Positions 1-8,462 are shown, numbered from the stretch's first letter. The stretch is 22,133 nt of DNA from Planctomycetaceae bacterium (GCA_041398785.1 JAWKUA010000045.1:1-22133), one strand, 5' to 3'. The notes: generated by a model from the letters alone, not told the origin. Translations and numbers: made by a program.

Positions 1-46
1 GATTCTTCGGACCGCGACGGTTCACGAAAGCCGGCCGGGCTAAGTT

Positions 47-1108
47 CTACGATTTCAGCGGTTGCTGCTGAGTCATGCAGTGAAACGCGCCCAGTCCCCA
101 GATCAGATCGAGCGCGTCGACACCTGCGATCTCGTGATCCGGAAAACAGTTCTGGATCTGCTGCATGGCTGTTTCGTCAGCGCGATCCTGAAACAGCGGA
201 ACGATGACCGCTCCGTTGACGATGTAAAAGTTGCAGTAGCTGGCCGGCAGCCGATGCTTCTGCTGGAACAGTGGTTTCGGCAGTTTCAGAGGAATCGGGT
301 CCAGCGGCTGCCCGTCGGCATTCACGCCATTCGCGACCGCTTTGAAGTTGGCTCGCAGTTTCTTCGCTTCGGGTGCATCATCGCTGTAGGGAGCCGCCAC
401 CAGTACTCGGCGAGCATCGGCAAAACGGGCGACCTGATCGACGTGGCCGTCCGTGTCGTCTCCCAGAATTCCGTGGCCCGGCAGCCAGACGACGTTGCGA
501 GCTCCCATGAATCGCCGCAAAGCCGCTTCCATGCGTTCGCGCGTGATTCCCCGGTTGCGGTTCGGATTCAGCAGGCAGCTTTCCGTCGTCAGAATTGTGC
601 CGGCACCGTTTCCGTCGACCGATCCGCCTTCCAGAATCAGTTCCGGACGAACGGCGGGCATGTCCAGCCGTGCGGCGATTCGCCCGGCAACTTTCGCGTC
701 CTGATCCCAGGGAGGGTACTTTTCTCCCCAGGCGTTGTAGTCCCAGTCAATGACGATCTGTTCGGGACCACTGCCGACGTTGGGCCGGCGGTTCAGAAAA
801 ATGGGCCCGTGGTCGCGACACCACGAGTCGTTGACGGGGATCTCCACGAAGTCAACGGAATGACAGGACTCCACGGCCGAACAGGCTTCCACGACAAACG
901 GTCGAGCAGCCTTGATGACGGACTCGCTGCCGGCAAGGATCCGCACGGGCTCAAACCGGCTGACCGCCGCAACGAACCTGGCGAAAGCCGGAGGAATGCG
1001 TTCAAAGAGTCCCGGCCACGTATTGGCGTTCACCGGCCAGGCGACCCACGTCGCCGCATGTCCTTCCCATTCCGCCGGCCAGCGATAATTTTCCGGGTCC
1101 GCTTGCAT
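47..1108 (-). CDS. aguA: Agmatine deiminase (peptidyl-arginine deiminase family)
   Basis: Hydrolyses agmatine to N-carbamoylputrescine and ammonia, a cytosolic step from arginine to putrescine. The protein is 353 residues when started at the ATG at 1108, a normal family length. Visible family motifs, in order: WPAEWEGHAATWVAWP at the N-terminus, NDSWCRDHGP, YNAWGEKYPPWD, LEGGSVDGNGAGT, LLNPNRNRG, GDDTDGHVD, and C-terminal FHCMTQQQP, whose Cys (about residue 344) is the expected nucleophile. The reading frame stays open to 1216, but the extra 36 residues do not look like the family, so the internal ATG is preferred; no convincing Shine-Dalgarno sequence precedes it. The gene is divergent from the next one and has no polyamine-pathway partner in the window. 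Identification is secure; the exact start is not. Confidence 0.93.
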   Translation of the reverse strand: MQADPENYRWPAEWEGHAATWVAWPVNANTWPGLFERIPPAFARFVAAVSRFEPVRILAGSESVIKAARPFVVEACSAVESCHSVDFVEIPVNDSWCRDHGPIFLNRRPNVGSGPEQIVIDWDYNAWGEKYPPWDQDAKVAGRIAARLDMPAVRPELILEGGSVDGNGAGTILTTESCLLNPNRNRGITRERMEAALRRFMGARNVVWLPGHGILGDDTDGHVDQVARFADARRVLVAAPYSDDAPEAKKLRANFKAVANGVNADGQPLDPIPLKLPKPLFQQKHRLPASYCNFYIVNGAVIVPLFQDRADETAMQQIQNCFPDHEIAGVDALDLIWGLGAFHCMTQQQPLKS

Positions 1109-1652
1109 GACGCGCACGGTCTGGTTTCGCAGACGTTTCGTCAAGCCTGCGACGCGGGTGCCCCGGACTTTCCAATCCGTCGTAAGACACCAGGCGGTGC
1201 GGGCTGCCCGAAGCACGAAAGCACGCGCAATTCGAACCGTCAGTCCATTCCGGTGAATTCCCGCCAGGATTCCGCGCCGCCGATCGAACAGGCGTGACTG
1301 CCAGCCGGCTGCCGGTTTTCGAAACCTGCCAATGGCTGGACACCGGCTGCCGGTTTACCATGACAGAATGCTGGCGCAGGCAATTCGCAGGAACGGAACC
1401 GGCGCTGAAACGACCGACGAGAGCGTCATTCGACATCGTCTGCCGGCACTGTTCGTTCACTGGACCTGGACGGTCGATCGACCACACACCGCATCGTTCC
1501 GGCAGCGACAGACTTGAGGTATTGCATCGAATGGTTTGGCCCGAGCGGCGGCGAAACGATCGCGCGAATTGGTCGAATCACCTCACGGCTGGCTCGTTTC
1601 AGTCAACAGGAAGCCGCAATTCGCACCACCTGATCTTTTTCGGAGAGCTGTG
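1109..1652. other. Divergent intergenic region between aguA and the secreted-protein gene
   Basis: About 540 bases with no gene I can support. It should hold the promoters of both divergent genes. A 14-bp direct repeat, CCGGCTGCCGGTTT, occurs at 1305-1318 and 1343-1356; the first copy runs into a small perfect hairpin, GGTTT-TCG-AAACC (1314-1326). Open frames here on both strands lack family resemblance and ribosome binding sites. The repeat could be a regulator binding site or just a decayed dispersed repeat; the sequence does not decide. Confidence 0.4.
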
Positions 1653-4529
1653 ATGAGAACCGCTGTTGCCACCTGGATGCTGCTGAGTTTCACTTCCGGC
1701 GCGCTCAACGCTCAGGACGCGCTGCCCTTCAGTCACCGAGTGGAAACTTTTCAGGATGAAGATGACGCGCAGATCAGGGCTTTTGTGGTTCGCCTCGAGC
1801 AGCCATTCTTCGCCAGCGAATTTGAAAAGAACAGTTACGTGCGGCTGAAATCGCTCGATGACCGTTCGTTTCTGATCTATCCCCGCGAAACCCGGTTTGA
1901 CCGAAACCACGCGGAGTTCTACGGGCGTCTTCGCGGTGTCGGAGCGGCCTCCGTCAGACTGTCGTACGAAACGGTCTCCGAAAATCCGGACGGTTCACGC
2001 CGCGTCGAGACTCGGCAGGCCGACATCGAAATCCCGATTCCCGTTGAACACGGCGGACTGAAACTCACCTACACGACATGGGCCGAATATCAGAATCAGC
2101 ACTTCGCCAACCTGCTGGAATACTATCCCGGCGAATCGTTCTTCGAATACCTGCTGCTGCAGTCGCGTGAACGCTACGGAGTCACGCCGCCGCCAATGTC
2201 GATGTCAAAACTGACGGCTGACCAGGAAACCAGCGAAGAACGGCTGTATCACCTGTTTTCCGGAGGCCTGGAACTGCAGCGGACTTTGCAGCGCAGGACG
2301 CTTCGAGGTTCGGCGAAACAAGGAGACCTTACGATTCATGTCAGTGACGTCCGGCCGCCTGACGTGATGTCGCCCGATTATCGGGAACTGCTGAAACAAA
2401 AGTCTGAACAGGCTGCTCCCGGACCTCTGCCGGAATCCGCGTCGCTCATTCCCCAGGATCAGTACTACCTGCGTTTCAGTTCCTGGAAGACCGCTGACAG
2501 CCTTCACCGCGAAATCGGTAACTGGATTGAACCGCTGCTGAGAATGCTGACCGAAGACGCGCGAGACCATCACCTGCGGTCAAAGTACGAAACACAACTG
2601 GTCACGGACTTTGATGATCTGCGGCCGCTGTTCCAGGACGGCGGTGTCACTGAACTGGTGCTGACGGGTTCCGATTTCTATCTCGCGGAAGGCACGGATC
2701 TGACGGTGCTGCTGCGAGCCCGGAACGCGGAAGTTCTCGCAAAAAAACAAGCGGAATGGCTGGCCAATGCAAAGCAGCGATTTCCGGACATGGAGGATCG
2801 CGAATTCAACTACCTGGGTACTCGGATCGTCGCCCGCTACACGGCCAGCCGCGAAATCAGTTCCTTCCAGGCTCAACACGAAGACTGGACCATCATTTCC
2901 AACAGTCACGTCGCGATCCGCCGCGTGATCGACACGGTGCAGAACAAGCAGCCGTCACTGGCTTCAGCACCCGACTTCCAGTACGTCCACGCTCTTCATC
3001 CTTCGGCGAACGACGCCGATTCCGGATACCTCTTCCTGTCCGACGCATTCCTGCGATACCTCAGCAGCCCGTCATTCAAAATCGGTGAACGGCGGCGCAA
3101 GCAGAGTCTGAACAACCTGGTCATGCTGAACAACGCGTCGCTGTTTTATCGGCTGGAGTACGATCGCACTCCGGACGGACTGGCGTCATTGATCGACGGC
3201 CGGTTCATCAATCGCGACAAGCTGGTTTGTCCTCAGGGCGGCGCCTATGCATTTGACGCCGACAGCGACGCGGCCACCAACTCCGTCTTTAACCGGCTGA
3301 AATACCTGACACCGATCCGCGAACTCCGCGTCCTGCAGGTTTCCAAAGAAGAAAAGGAAGAATACGAACGTTACGTCCAGCGTTACTCGTCGTTCTGGAA
3401 GGACTACTTCTCGCCGCTGGCCGTGCGGCTGTCGACGGACCCGAATCTGGTGGTTGAATATTGCCTGCTGCCATTCGTCAACAGCAACGGCTGGCACGGC
3501 TACCGCGACATGCTCAGCGAAGATGAACGATCGCTGCGACTGATGCCGCCCGCGGAATCGATGTTCACGTCGATCACACTTCTGAACAATCGCGAACAGA
3601 CAAAAGCACTGCTCACGTCACTGCCGGGCGTCGATGGTGTCCTGCGGGACGATCCGACGCTGACCGATCTGAGCTGGCTGGGAAACCGTGTCTCATTCAA
3701 TTTCTGCGACGCTCATTCGGTTCTGGAAATTGACCCGACAAGACTCAGGCAACTGAATGCTCCGTTTCCGCTGCAGCCGTCCCTGCAGGCCGCGATCGCC
3801 ACGGCGGCCTTTGCGGCGGTCGCCCCGACTTATGTCACGATCAATGTCGAAGATCCCGACAAGGCGGATCGATTTTTGAGCATGCTGCTGTCGCGAGTGT
3901 TCCTGCACGAATCCGATGTCGCAGGTTTCGAAACCGCGATCGATGCCTACCAGTTACCCGCTCACCGTGAACATTCCATCTATGGTGTCACTTATCGCAT
4001 CTATGCCGCTCGTATTCGTTTCTACCTGTCCGTCGTCGGCGGCGAACTGGTTGCCGCCACGGAACCGCACGTCCTGCGACAGGTCATCGATGCCGCTCTG
4101 GATCAGCCGCCGGAACAGGAAATCAGCGGTCAGTTCGCCTGGCGTCTGCGCACGTCCGCTCTGCAAAAGCTGAAGGACGACGTCCGCACGTACTGGCAGG
4201 AACACATGCGCCGCGCGTCCTATCACAACATCATGCCAATCTACACTCTGCTGCATTTGTACGATGTGCCGATCGGTCAGGTCGATTCACTGTCCGACGC
4301 AAAATACGGAGTCACGTTCTTCTCGCCCGACGGAGAATATCGCTACGACTCCGAACGCGATGAAGTGTTTTCGACAGCCTACGGAAACCGCCAACACGCA
4401 AAGCAGGTGCTTGCCGAACCTGGCAAATCCACGTTTGACCGCGCCTTCAATCGGCTAAAGGAAGTGCTGCTGACCGTCGTCTTCAGCGACGACGCGATCT
4501 CCGGACGGATTGAAGTGCGATCCGAATAA
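1653..4529 (+). CDS. Large secreted protein of unknown function (possible DUF3352-like repeats)
   Basis: I do not recognise this 958-residue protein with certainty. The start at 1653 is chosen because it gives a signal peptide (MRTAVATWMLLSFTSGALNA, predicted cut before QD) and is preceded by GGAG at 1642-1645. The reading frame is open upstream to 1536, but that part has no signal-peptide character. Past the leader comes a beta-rich N-terminal part (to about residue 150). A long body follows in which two segments look alike: one at about residue 411 (WTIISNSHVAIRRVID) and one at about 789 (ELVAATEPHVLRQVID). Both recall the way DUF3352-type extracytoplasmic proteins repeat a module, but this link is from memory and weak. 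No catalytic motif or later membrane segment was seen. It is probably periplasmic and monocistronic, because a candidate terminator follows at 4638-4674. Confidence 0.85.
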   Translation: MRTAVATWMLLSFTSGALNAQDALPFSHRVETFQDEDDAQIRAFVVRLEQPFFASEFEKNSYVRLKSLDDRSFLIYPRETRFDRNHAEFYGRLRGVGAASVRLSYETVSENPDGSRRVETRQADIEIPIPVEHGGLKLTYTTWAEYQNQHFANLLEYYPGESFFEYLLLQSRERYGVTPPPMSMSKLTADQETSEERLYHLFSGGLELQRTLQRRTLRGSAKQGDLTIHVSDVRPPDVMSPDYRELLKQKSEQAAPGPLPESASLIPQDQYYLRFSSWKTADSLHREIGNWIEPLLRMLTEDARDHHLRSKYETQLVTDFDDLRPLFQDGGVTELVLTGSDFYLAEGTDLTVLLRARNAEVLAKKQAEWLANAKQRFPDMEDREFNYLGTRIVARYTASREISSFQAQHEDWTIISNSHVAIRRVIDTVQNKQPSLASAPDFQYVHALHPSANDADSGYLFLSDAFLRYLSSPSFKIGERRRKQSLNNLVMLNNASLFYRLEYDRTPDGLASLIDGRFINRDKLVCPQGGAYAFDADSDAATNSVFNRLKYLTPIRELRVLQVSKEEKEEYERYVQRYSSFWKDYFSPLAVRLSTDPNLVVEYCLLPFVNSNGWHGYRDMLSEDERSLRLMPPAESMFTSITLLNNREQTKALLTSLPGVDGVLRDDPTLTDLSWLGNRVSFNFCDAHSVLEIDPTRLRQLNAPFPLQPSLQAAIATAAFAAVAPTYVTINVEDPDKADRFLSMLLSRVFLHESDVAGFETAIDAYQLPAHREHSIYGVTYRIYAARIRFYLSVVGGELVAATEPHVLRQVIDAALDQPPEQEISGQFAWRLRTSALQKLKDDVRTYWQEHMRRASYHNIMPIYTLLHLYDVPIGQVDSLSDAKYGVTFFSPDGEYRYDSERDEVFSTAYGNRQHAKQVLAEPGKSTFDRAFNRLKEVLLTVVFSDDAISGRIEVRSE

Positions 4530-4545
4530 CGCTCACCGCAAAAAA

Positions 4546-4559
4546 ACGGCGGCCGCCGT
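4546..4559. repeat. Perfect 14-bp palindrome next to an A-tract
   Basis: ACGGCGGCCGCCGT is fully self-complementary and preceded by seven A residues (4540-4546), directly after the stop of the secreted-protein gene. Read on the minus strand it resembles a stem followed by T residues, but no minus-strand gene ends here, so its role is unclear. Confidence 0.4.
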
Positions 4560-4637
4560 ATCGGAGCCGGCACTATCACTCGACGGCGCTCCCGTTCTCA
4601 CCGGGCCTCCGCGTTCTTCCCCTGCCCCGCGAAGCAA

Positions 4638-4674
4638 CTTCCCCTCGCCCCTGAAGCAGGAGAGGAAGATTTTT
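4638..4674 (+). terminator. Candidate intrinsic terminator of the secreted-protein gene
   Basis: An outer stem CTTCC/GGAAG continues through CTC/GAG with one C-A mismatch. Inside it sits a perfect small hairpin CCTG-AAG-CAGG. The structure is followed by five T residues (4670-4674). It lies about 110 bases after the stop at 4529 and upstream of the sigma-factor gene. Its 5' arm is the second of two imperfect 21-bp tandem copies (4616-4636 and 4638-4658), so it may also derive from a dispersed repeat. Confidence 0.5.
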
Positions 4675-4866
4675 CCGCGTGCAGAGCCATTTCCCGGATG
4701 ACGGCTGGACGTGCAATCCCCGGCCGGCCAGTTCCGCGAAAGCTCCTCGACCGTCACCGGTCTCGTCGCTGTCTGTGGTGGAATCCGCTGCCGCGCAGTT
4801 CGCGTCGTGCAGAATCTGTGTCAAAATCTGCGTCATGTTGTGTGTAGTAACGTGCAGGGAGCCAAT

Positions 4867-5466
4867 TTGAACGCGCCGATGACTGAACCGGAAACTCGCC
4901 CCAGCCTGATGCTTCGCGTCCGCGATCCGGCCGATCATGAGGCGTGGGATCAGTTTTCGGACCTCTATCGGCCCGTCATTCGCCGCATGGCAATGACGAA
5001 AGGAATGCAGGACGCCGATGCCGAGGATCTGGCTCAGCAGGTTCTTCTGGCGATCGCCGGAGCGATCGCTCGCTGGGAACATGATCCGGATCGAGCAACG
5101 TTTCGCACGTGGCTGCATCGCGTCACCAGGAACGCAATTCTGAACGCGATTACCCGCGGCGTCCCGGATGTCGGGTCAGGCGACGAACAAACACATCAGT
5201 TTCTGGAACAACGACCCGCCAGCAGCGGACCCGATTCAGATCTGCTGCAGATCGAATATCGCCGCGAAGTGTTTTGCGCGGCAGCCGGTGAAATCCGACA
5301 CGAATTCTCCGACGAAACATGGATGTCCTTCTGGCTGACAGCGGTGGAAGGAAAAGACGTTGACGATGCCGCCGCCGAACTGGGACGAACGCGAGGCAGC
5401 GTCTACGCCTCACGCAGTCGAGTCATGAAACGACTGCGGCAGAAAGTGGAAGAATTGAGCAACTAA
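4867..5466 (+). CDS. RNA polymerase ECF-type sigma-70 factor
   Basis: Directs RNA polymerase to a specific promoter set. The 199-residue protein has region 2 at about residues 22-98 (HEAWDQFSDLYRPVIRRMA, DAEDLAQQVLLAI, FRTWLHRVTRNAILN) and region 4 at about 140-195 (DVDDAAAELGRTRGSVYASRSRVMKRL, the helix-turn-helix). Region 3 is absent, as in ECF factors. A TTG start at 4867 is preferred because AGGGAG (4856-4861) lies five bases upstream. The first ATG, at 4879, would have no well-placed ribosome binding site and would give 195 residues. The linker between regions 2 and 4 is about 40 residues. Its neighbour 275 bases downstream is a zinc-finger Ser/Thr kinase, a pairing well known in planctomycetes, so the kinase or its finger probably controls this factor. 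The target promoters cannot be named. Confidence 0.93.
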   Translation: MNAPMTEPETRPSLMLRVRDPADHEAWDQFSDLYRPVIRRMAMTKGMQDADAEDLAQQVLLAIAGAIARWEHDPDRATFRTWLHRVTRNAILNAITRGVPDVGSGDEQTHQFLEQRPASSGPDSDLLQIEYRREVFCAAAGEIRHEFSDETWMSFWLTAVEGKDVDDAAAELGRTRGSVYASRSRVMKRLRQKVEELSN

Positions 5467-5515
5467 TGGTCTGTCAGAGGTCATTTGATGAGTGAATATG
5501 AACGATCGAATGTTT

Positions 5516-5596
5516 GGAAGGGTGGGGCTCCTGCCCGGCCACTGCCGCGATTGACGTCCTGCGGCACACGCGGCTCGGCAGGAGCCTCGCCCTCCC
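5516..5596. repeat. Dispersed inverted repeat (MITE-like) between sigma factor and kinase
   Basis: Two 20-bp arms, 5516-5535 and 5577-5596, are inverted copies with about three mismatches and share the core GGCTCCTGCC / GGCAGGAGCC. The 41-base centre holds further self-complementary bases (GCCGCG/CGCGGC). When translated, this kind of repeat gives the 'GEAPAEP' stretch I recall from many planctomycete genomes. It has no coding capacity of its own. It separates two genes expected to be cotranscribed. Confidence 0.7.
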
Positions 5597-5702
5597 GAAT
5601 CGCGCCCGATGGCGGCAACCGTCCGATCCACCAAGACTCGGTTGACGAACAACCAGCCACCGCCCCCGCGCAGGCGGCGTCATCACCGAATACTGAAGTC
5701 TG

Positions 5703-5737
5703 ACTACTGAAAACTGATAACTGACGACTAGTAACTG
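5703..5737. repeat. ACTGA-type short repeat
   Basis: Degenerate tandem units of the form ACTGA-N(2-4) run CTACTGAAAACTGATAACTG and on to GACTAGTAACTG, ending just before the kinase start at 5742. The unit resembles a low-complexity repeat I recall from planctomycete intergenic DNA. It occupies the position where the kinase ribosome binding site would be expected. Confidence 0.5.
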
Positions 5738-5741
5738 CCCC

Positions 5742-7172
5742 GTGCCCACCTCGACCTGCAACCCCGAAACCATCGACGACTTCCTGGCCGATCGCCTGGA
5801 TGAAGTCGCTCAGCGTTCGTTCGAACAGCATCTGGACGAATGTGACCACTGCGGTGCGGAACTGAAACGCCGAACCGCCGACGTCACGCTGTGGAACGAC
5901 GCACGAGCCTTCCTGAGTTCCTCGGAGAACCCGGCGCTGGCGTCCTGCGCGACGCACTTTGGTGACTCGGTCCGGAACTCATCCGACGCTCTCCGTCTGG
6001 ATTTTCTGAATCCCACCGACGACCCGCACATGCTGGGACGTTTTGCGGGCTATGAAATCTCCGGAGTCATCGGTTGCGGCGGGATGGGGATCGTGCTGAA
6101 GGGTTTCGATGCTTCGCTGAATCGATATGCGGCGATCAAAGTGCTGGCACCACACTACGCCACCACCGGAGCCGCTCGACAGCGGTTTGCTCGGGAAGCT
6201 CAGGCTGCCGCCGCCGTTGTTCACGATAACGTGATCGCGATTCACGGTGTCAGCGAATTTAACAATCTGCCGTATTTGATCATGCCGTACCTCAAGGGCC
6301 AGTCGCTGCAGAAACGCGTCGATCAGCACGGCCCGCTGTCCGTTCCCGAAATCCTGCGCATCGCCATGCAGACAGCTCGCGGGCTGGCGGCGGCGCACGA
6401 TCAGGGGCTCGTTCACCGCGACATCAAACCCGCCAACATCCTGCTGCCGGAAAACGTGGAACGAGTTCTCATCACCGACTTTGGCCTTGCCCGCGCCGCC
6501 GACGATGCCAGCCTGACCAGAAGCGGAGTCATTGCCGGCACGCCGCAATATATGTCGCCCGAACAGGCCAAAGGCGAAGGCATTGATCACCGCAGCGATT
6601 TATTCAGTCTGGGCAGCGTGATGTACACGATGGCCACCGGCCATCCGCCATTCCGAGCCGAAACGCCCTACGGCATCCTTCGCCGGATCACCGACAACGC
6701 TCATCGCCCGGTGCATGAACTTCGCAGCGACGTCCCGCTCTGGCTGTGTTCCATCATCCACCGGCTGCTGAGAAAGAACGCTGCCGACCGTTTCCGTTCC
6801 GCAGACGAAGTGGCTTCTCTGCTGGAAGACTGCCTGGCTCACGTGCAGCAACCGTCGCAGGTGCCGCTGCCGTTGTCTCTGAAACCAACCGCGCAAGCGA
6901 CGCGTCATCTCCGCTGGCCGATCGCTGTGGCTGGAATCCTTCTGACTTGCGCCGCAATCGTCCTGTTCATCGTCCCGGGCGATCAGAACAAGCCTGACAG
7001 TTCGCTTGTTGCACAGGAATCACTCACGGTTGAGTCAGCCGATCAGCCTTCAGAAACGACTGACCATCAGGATCAGTTGGAACCTGCTGACAATGAACTG
7101 CAGTGGAGCGTCGACTCCGATCTGGACGACCTCGAATCCACTCTGCAACGCCTTCGGCAGGAGATGCTGTGA
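5742..7172 (+). CDS. Transmembrane Ser/Thr protein kinase with N-terminal anti-sigma-type zinc finger
   Basis: A 476-residue Hanks-type kinase. Residues 6-37 form a zf-HC2-like finger (Cys6, then His30-x3-Cys34-x2-Cys37), the fold used by zinc-binding anti-sigma factors. The kinase domain spans about 103-365: glycine loop GCGGMG (111-116), Lys133 in AIKV, HRDIKPAN with Asp227, DFG 246-248, and GTPQYMSPE closing the activation segment. All catalytic residues are present, so it should be active. One membrane segment lies at about 393-411. Only about 65 acidic, partly helical residues remain outside, so any sensor part is small. The start is GTG at 5742 with no visible Shine-Dalgarno sequence; the finger begins right behind it, which supports this start. 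The ECF sigma-factor gene just upstream is the likely partner, with the finger binding it or the kinase phosphorylating it. Confidence 0.94.
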   Translation: MPTSTCNPETIDDFLADRLDEVAQRSFEQHLDECDHCGAELKRRTADVTLWNDARAFLSSSENPALASCATHFGDSVRNSSDALRLDFLNPTDDPHMLGRFAGYEISGVIGCGGMGIVLKGFDASLNRYAAIKVLAPHYATTGAARQRFAREAQAAAAVVHDNVIAIHGVSEFNNLPYLIMPYLKGQSLQKRVDQHGPLSVPEILRIAMQTARGLAAAHDQGLVHRDIKPANILLPENVERVLITDFGLARAADDASLTRSGVIAGTPQYMSPEQAKGEGIDHRSDLFSLGSVMYTMATGHPPFRAETPYGILRRITDNAHRPVHELRSDVPLWLCSIIHRLLRKNAADRFRSADEVASLLEDCLAHVQQPSQVPLPLSLKPTAQATRHLRWPIAVAGILLTCAAIVLFIVPGDQNKPDSSLVAQESLTVESADQPSETTDHQDQLEPADNELQWSVDSDLDDLESTLQRLRQEML

Positions 7173-7252
7173 TGGGTTCGGAAGCTTTCACGGACAAGCG
7201 GTCACGCTTCTCCTGCATCCGGTTCGGTGCCCGGAAGCGCGCTGTCACTGAC

Positions 7253-7582
7253 GTAGCTGACCAATCACGCTTCCACTGGCACAAGGCCAGTGGTGAGCCG
7301 GTGAGGACGTTGAGCGGGGTTTGGTCCGCCGGGCTAGCTGACCAGTCTGGCTTCCACCGGCATAAAGCCGGTGGAGAGCGGAGCCATGAGCGTGGGAAAT
7401 CTCTTCGCCTTTCCGCCACCTCCGCCATCACGGCCTCCCCCACCTTCGCCGCCACCACCGCTGCTATCAATGCCTTTCACCGCCACCGGCTTCACGCCGG
7501 TGGAGCGCTGACGACCAGCTACAACCTCAGCCCCACCCGGCCACCACCCCTGCCGGTGGGCCATGACTGGTCAGGCTACAGG
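7253..7582. repeat. Left mosaic REP (BIME-like) block
   Basis: Four REP-type palindromes. Two (about 7256-7298 and 7337-7378) share the order CTGACCA, then GCTTCCAC(T/C)GGC, a short loop, then GCC(A/G)GTGG and GAG. The T-to-C change in one arm is matched by A-to-G in the other, which keeps the stem paired. Two more in inverse orientation follow: one around 7481-7503 (CCACCGGC-TTCAC-GCCGGTGG) and one around 7538-7575 ending in TGACTGGTCAG. The segment 7445-7582 recurs on the far side of the transposase at 8634-8778. No gene is supported in 7173-7619. Confidence 0.85.
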
Positions 7583-7619
7583 CCCAACCGACCCCAACGA
7601 CGAATTCGGAATTCCACCG

Positions 7620-8462
7620 CTACATCCGTCGTCGCACGGCCTGCATGTCATACGGTCCGATCGTTCCGGCGTAGTATCCGGGCATCCAGAGATTCAGCAT
7701 TCCGTGTCGGAAAGCCACGTTGTTCATGTACGACAGAGCGATCTCAGCGGGCGAGCGTTCATAGCGAATTCGAACGGTCAGATGCACGTGGTCAGGCAGC
7801 AGAGCGAGCCGGGAGATTTGATGGCCCCATTTTTCGGCCGTCGCCAGAATCGCGGACCGAGTGATCTCATGAAACGAGACCTCGGCCGTTCGCCAGCGCT
7901 GCGCATGCACGAAGACAAGATGCAGCGCGAGAACATGCTGCCCGTGACCACTATGAAGCGGTTCCGTCAGATCAATGTCTGTCGACACAACGCTGAGTGC
8001 CTCGAGCAACTGCTGGCTGTGAGCATCAGCCATTTCGTGATGTTCGAACTGTTCCGCAACGTAGCGTTCAACCGTGGCCGCAGCGGCATCGCCGACGGTG
8101 CTCAGGCGAAAGTTCCGTCGCAGCGAAACTCCGCCGAACGGCCGTACCGAATGCTGAAGCCTTCCTTTCACATTCTTGACGATCTCGGTCGGGATGACCG
8201 CCGGTTGAGTGCTGAGCAGAAACTGAATGGTCTCACTGGTCCGCCGATGAAACTCAAGAATGCGGATGTTGTCCGCTTCCAGCGACGCTTTCAGGGTGTC
8301 GAGCCATTGTTGTTCGTCCGGCAGCGTCCCCGAAGAAACACCGCCAGCGACCATCTCAACTGATAGGCGGGGCGACAGTTTTCTTTCGGTGTAAAGGGCG
8401 TGGGAGTCATTGGCCGAAGATCGTAATCTGGAAAACTGAACTTCGCCAATGGCTCTGGTCAT
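7620..8462 (-). CDS. REP-associated Y1 transposase with tandem, complementarily degenerate domains
   Basis: Y1 HUH transposases nick and join single-stranded DNA with an HUH metal site and one tyrosine; REP-associated members act on REP hairpins. This 280-residue protein holds two Y1-like copies. The first (about residues 22-145) ends in RNFRLSTVGD, then VERYVAEQ with Tyr134 at the nucleophile position, but where HUH should be it reads SETIQ (76-80). The second (about 175-280) has a good HUH motif, LLPDHVHL (His225, His227), and GYYAGTIG, but stops at AVRRRM, right where the tyrosine helix would begin. One active site may thus be built from both halves. The start at 8462 gives a complete first copy; no clear ribosome binding site. 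It is flanked on both sides by REP blocks. I recall similar double proteins from planctomycetes. Confidence 0.85.
   Translation of the reverse strand: MTRAIGEVQFSRLRSSANDSHALYTERKLSPRLSVEMVAGGVSSGTLPDEQQWLDTLKASLEADNIRILEFHRRTSETIQFLLSTQPAVIPTEIVKNVKGRLQHSVRPFGGVSLRRNFRLSTVGDAAAATVERYVAEQFEHHEMADAHSQQLLEALSVVSTDIDLTEPLHSGHGQHVLALHLVFVHAQRWRTAEVSFHEITRSAILATAEKWGHQISRLALLPDHVHLTVRIRYERSPAEIALSYMNNVAFRHGMLNLWMPGYYAGTIGPYDMQAVRRRM

Noticed and set aside
62..1297. Long plus-strand open frame opposite agmatine deiminase
   Set aside because: It mirrors aguA in another frame, is rich in Arg/Gly/Pro and has no family resemblance; aguA explains the DNA fully.
4546..4559. Palindrome as a minus-strand terminator
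   Set aside because: No minus-strand gene ends nearby, and a perfect palindrome leaves little loop; listed only as a repeat.
7103..8363. Two plus-strand open frames over the REP blocks and opposite the transposase
   Set aside because: The REP palindromes and the minus-strand Y1 gene account for this DNA; the predicted products are low-complexity.
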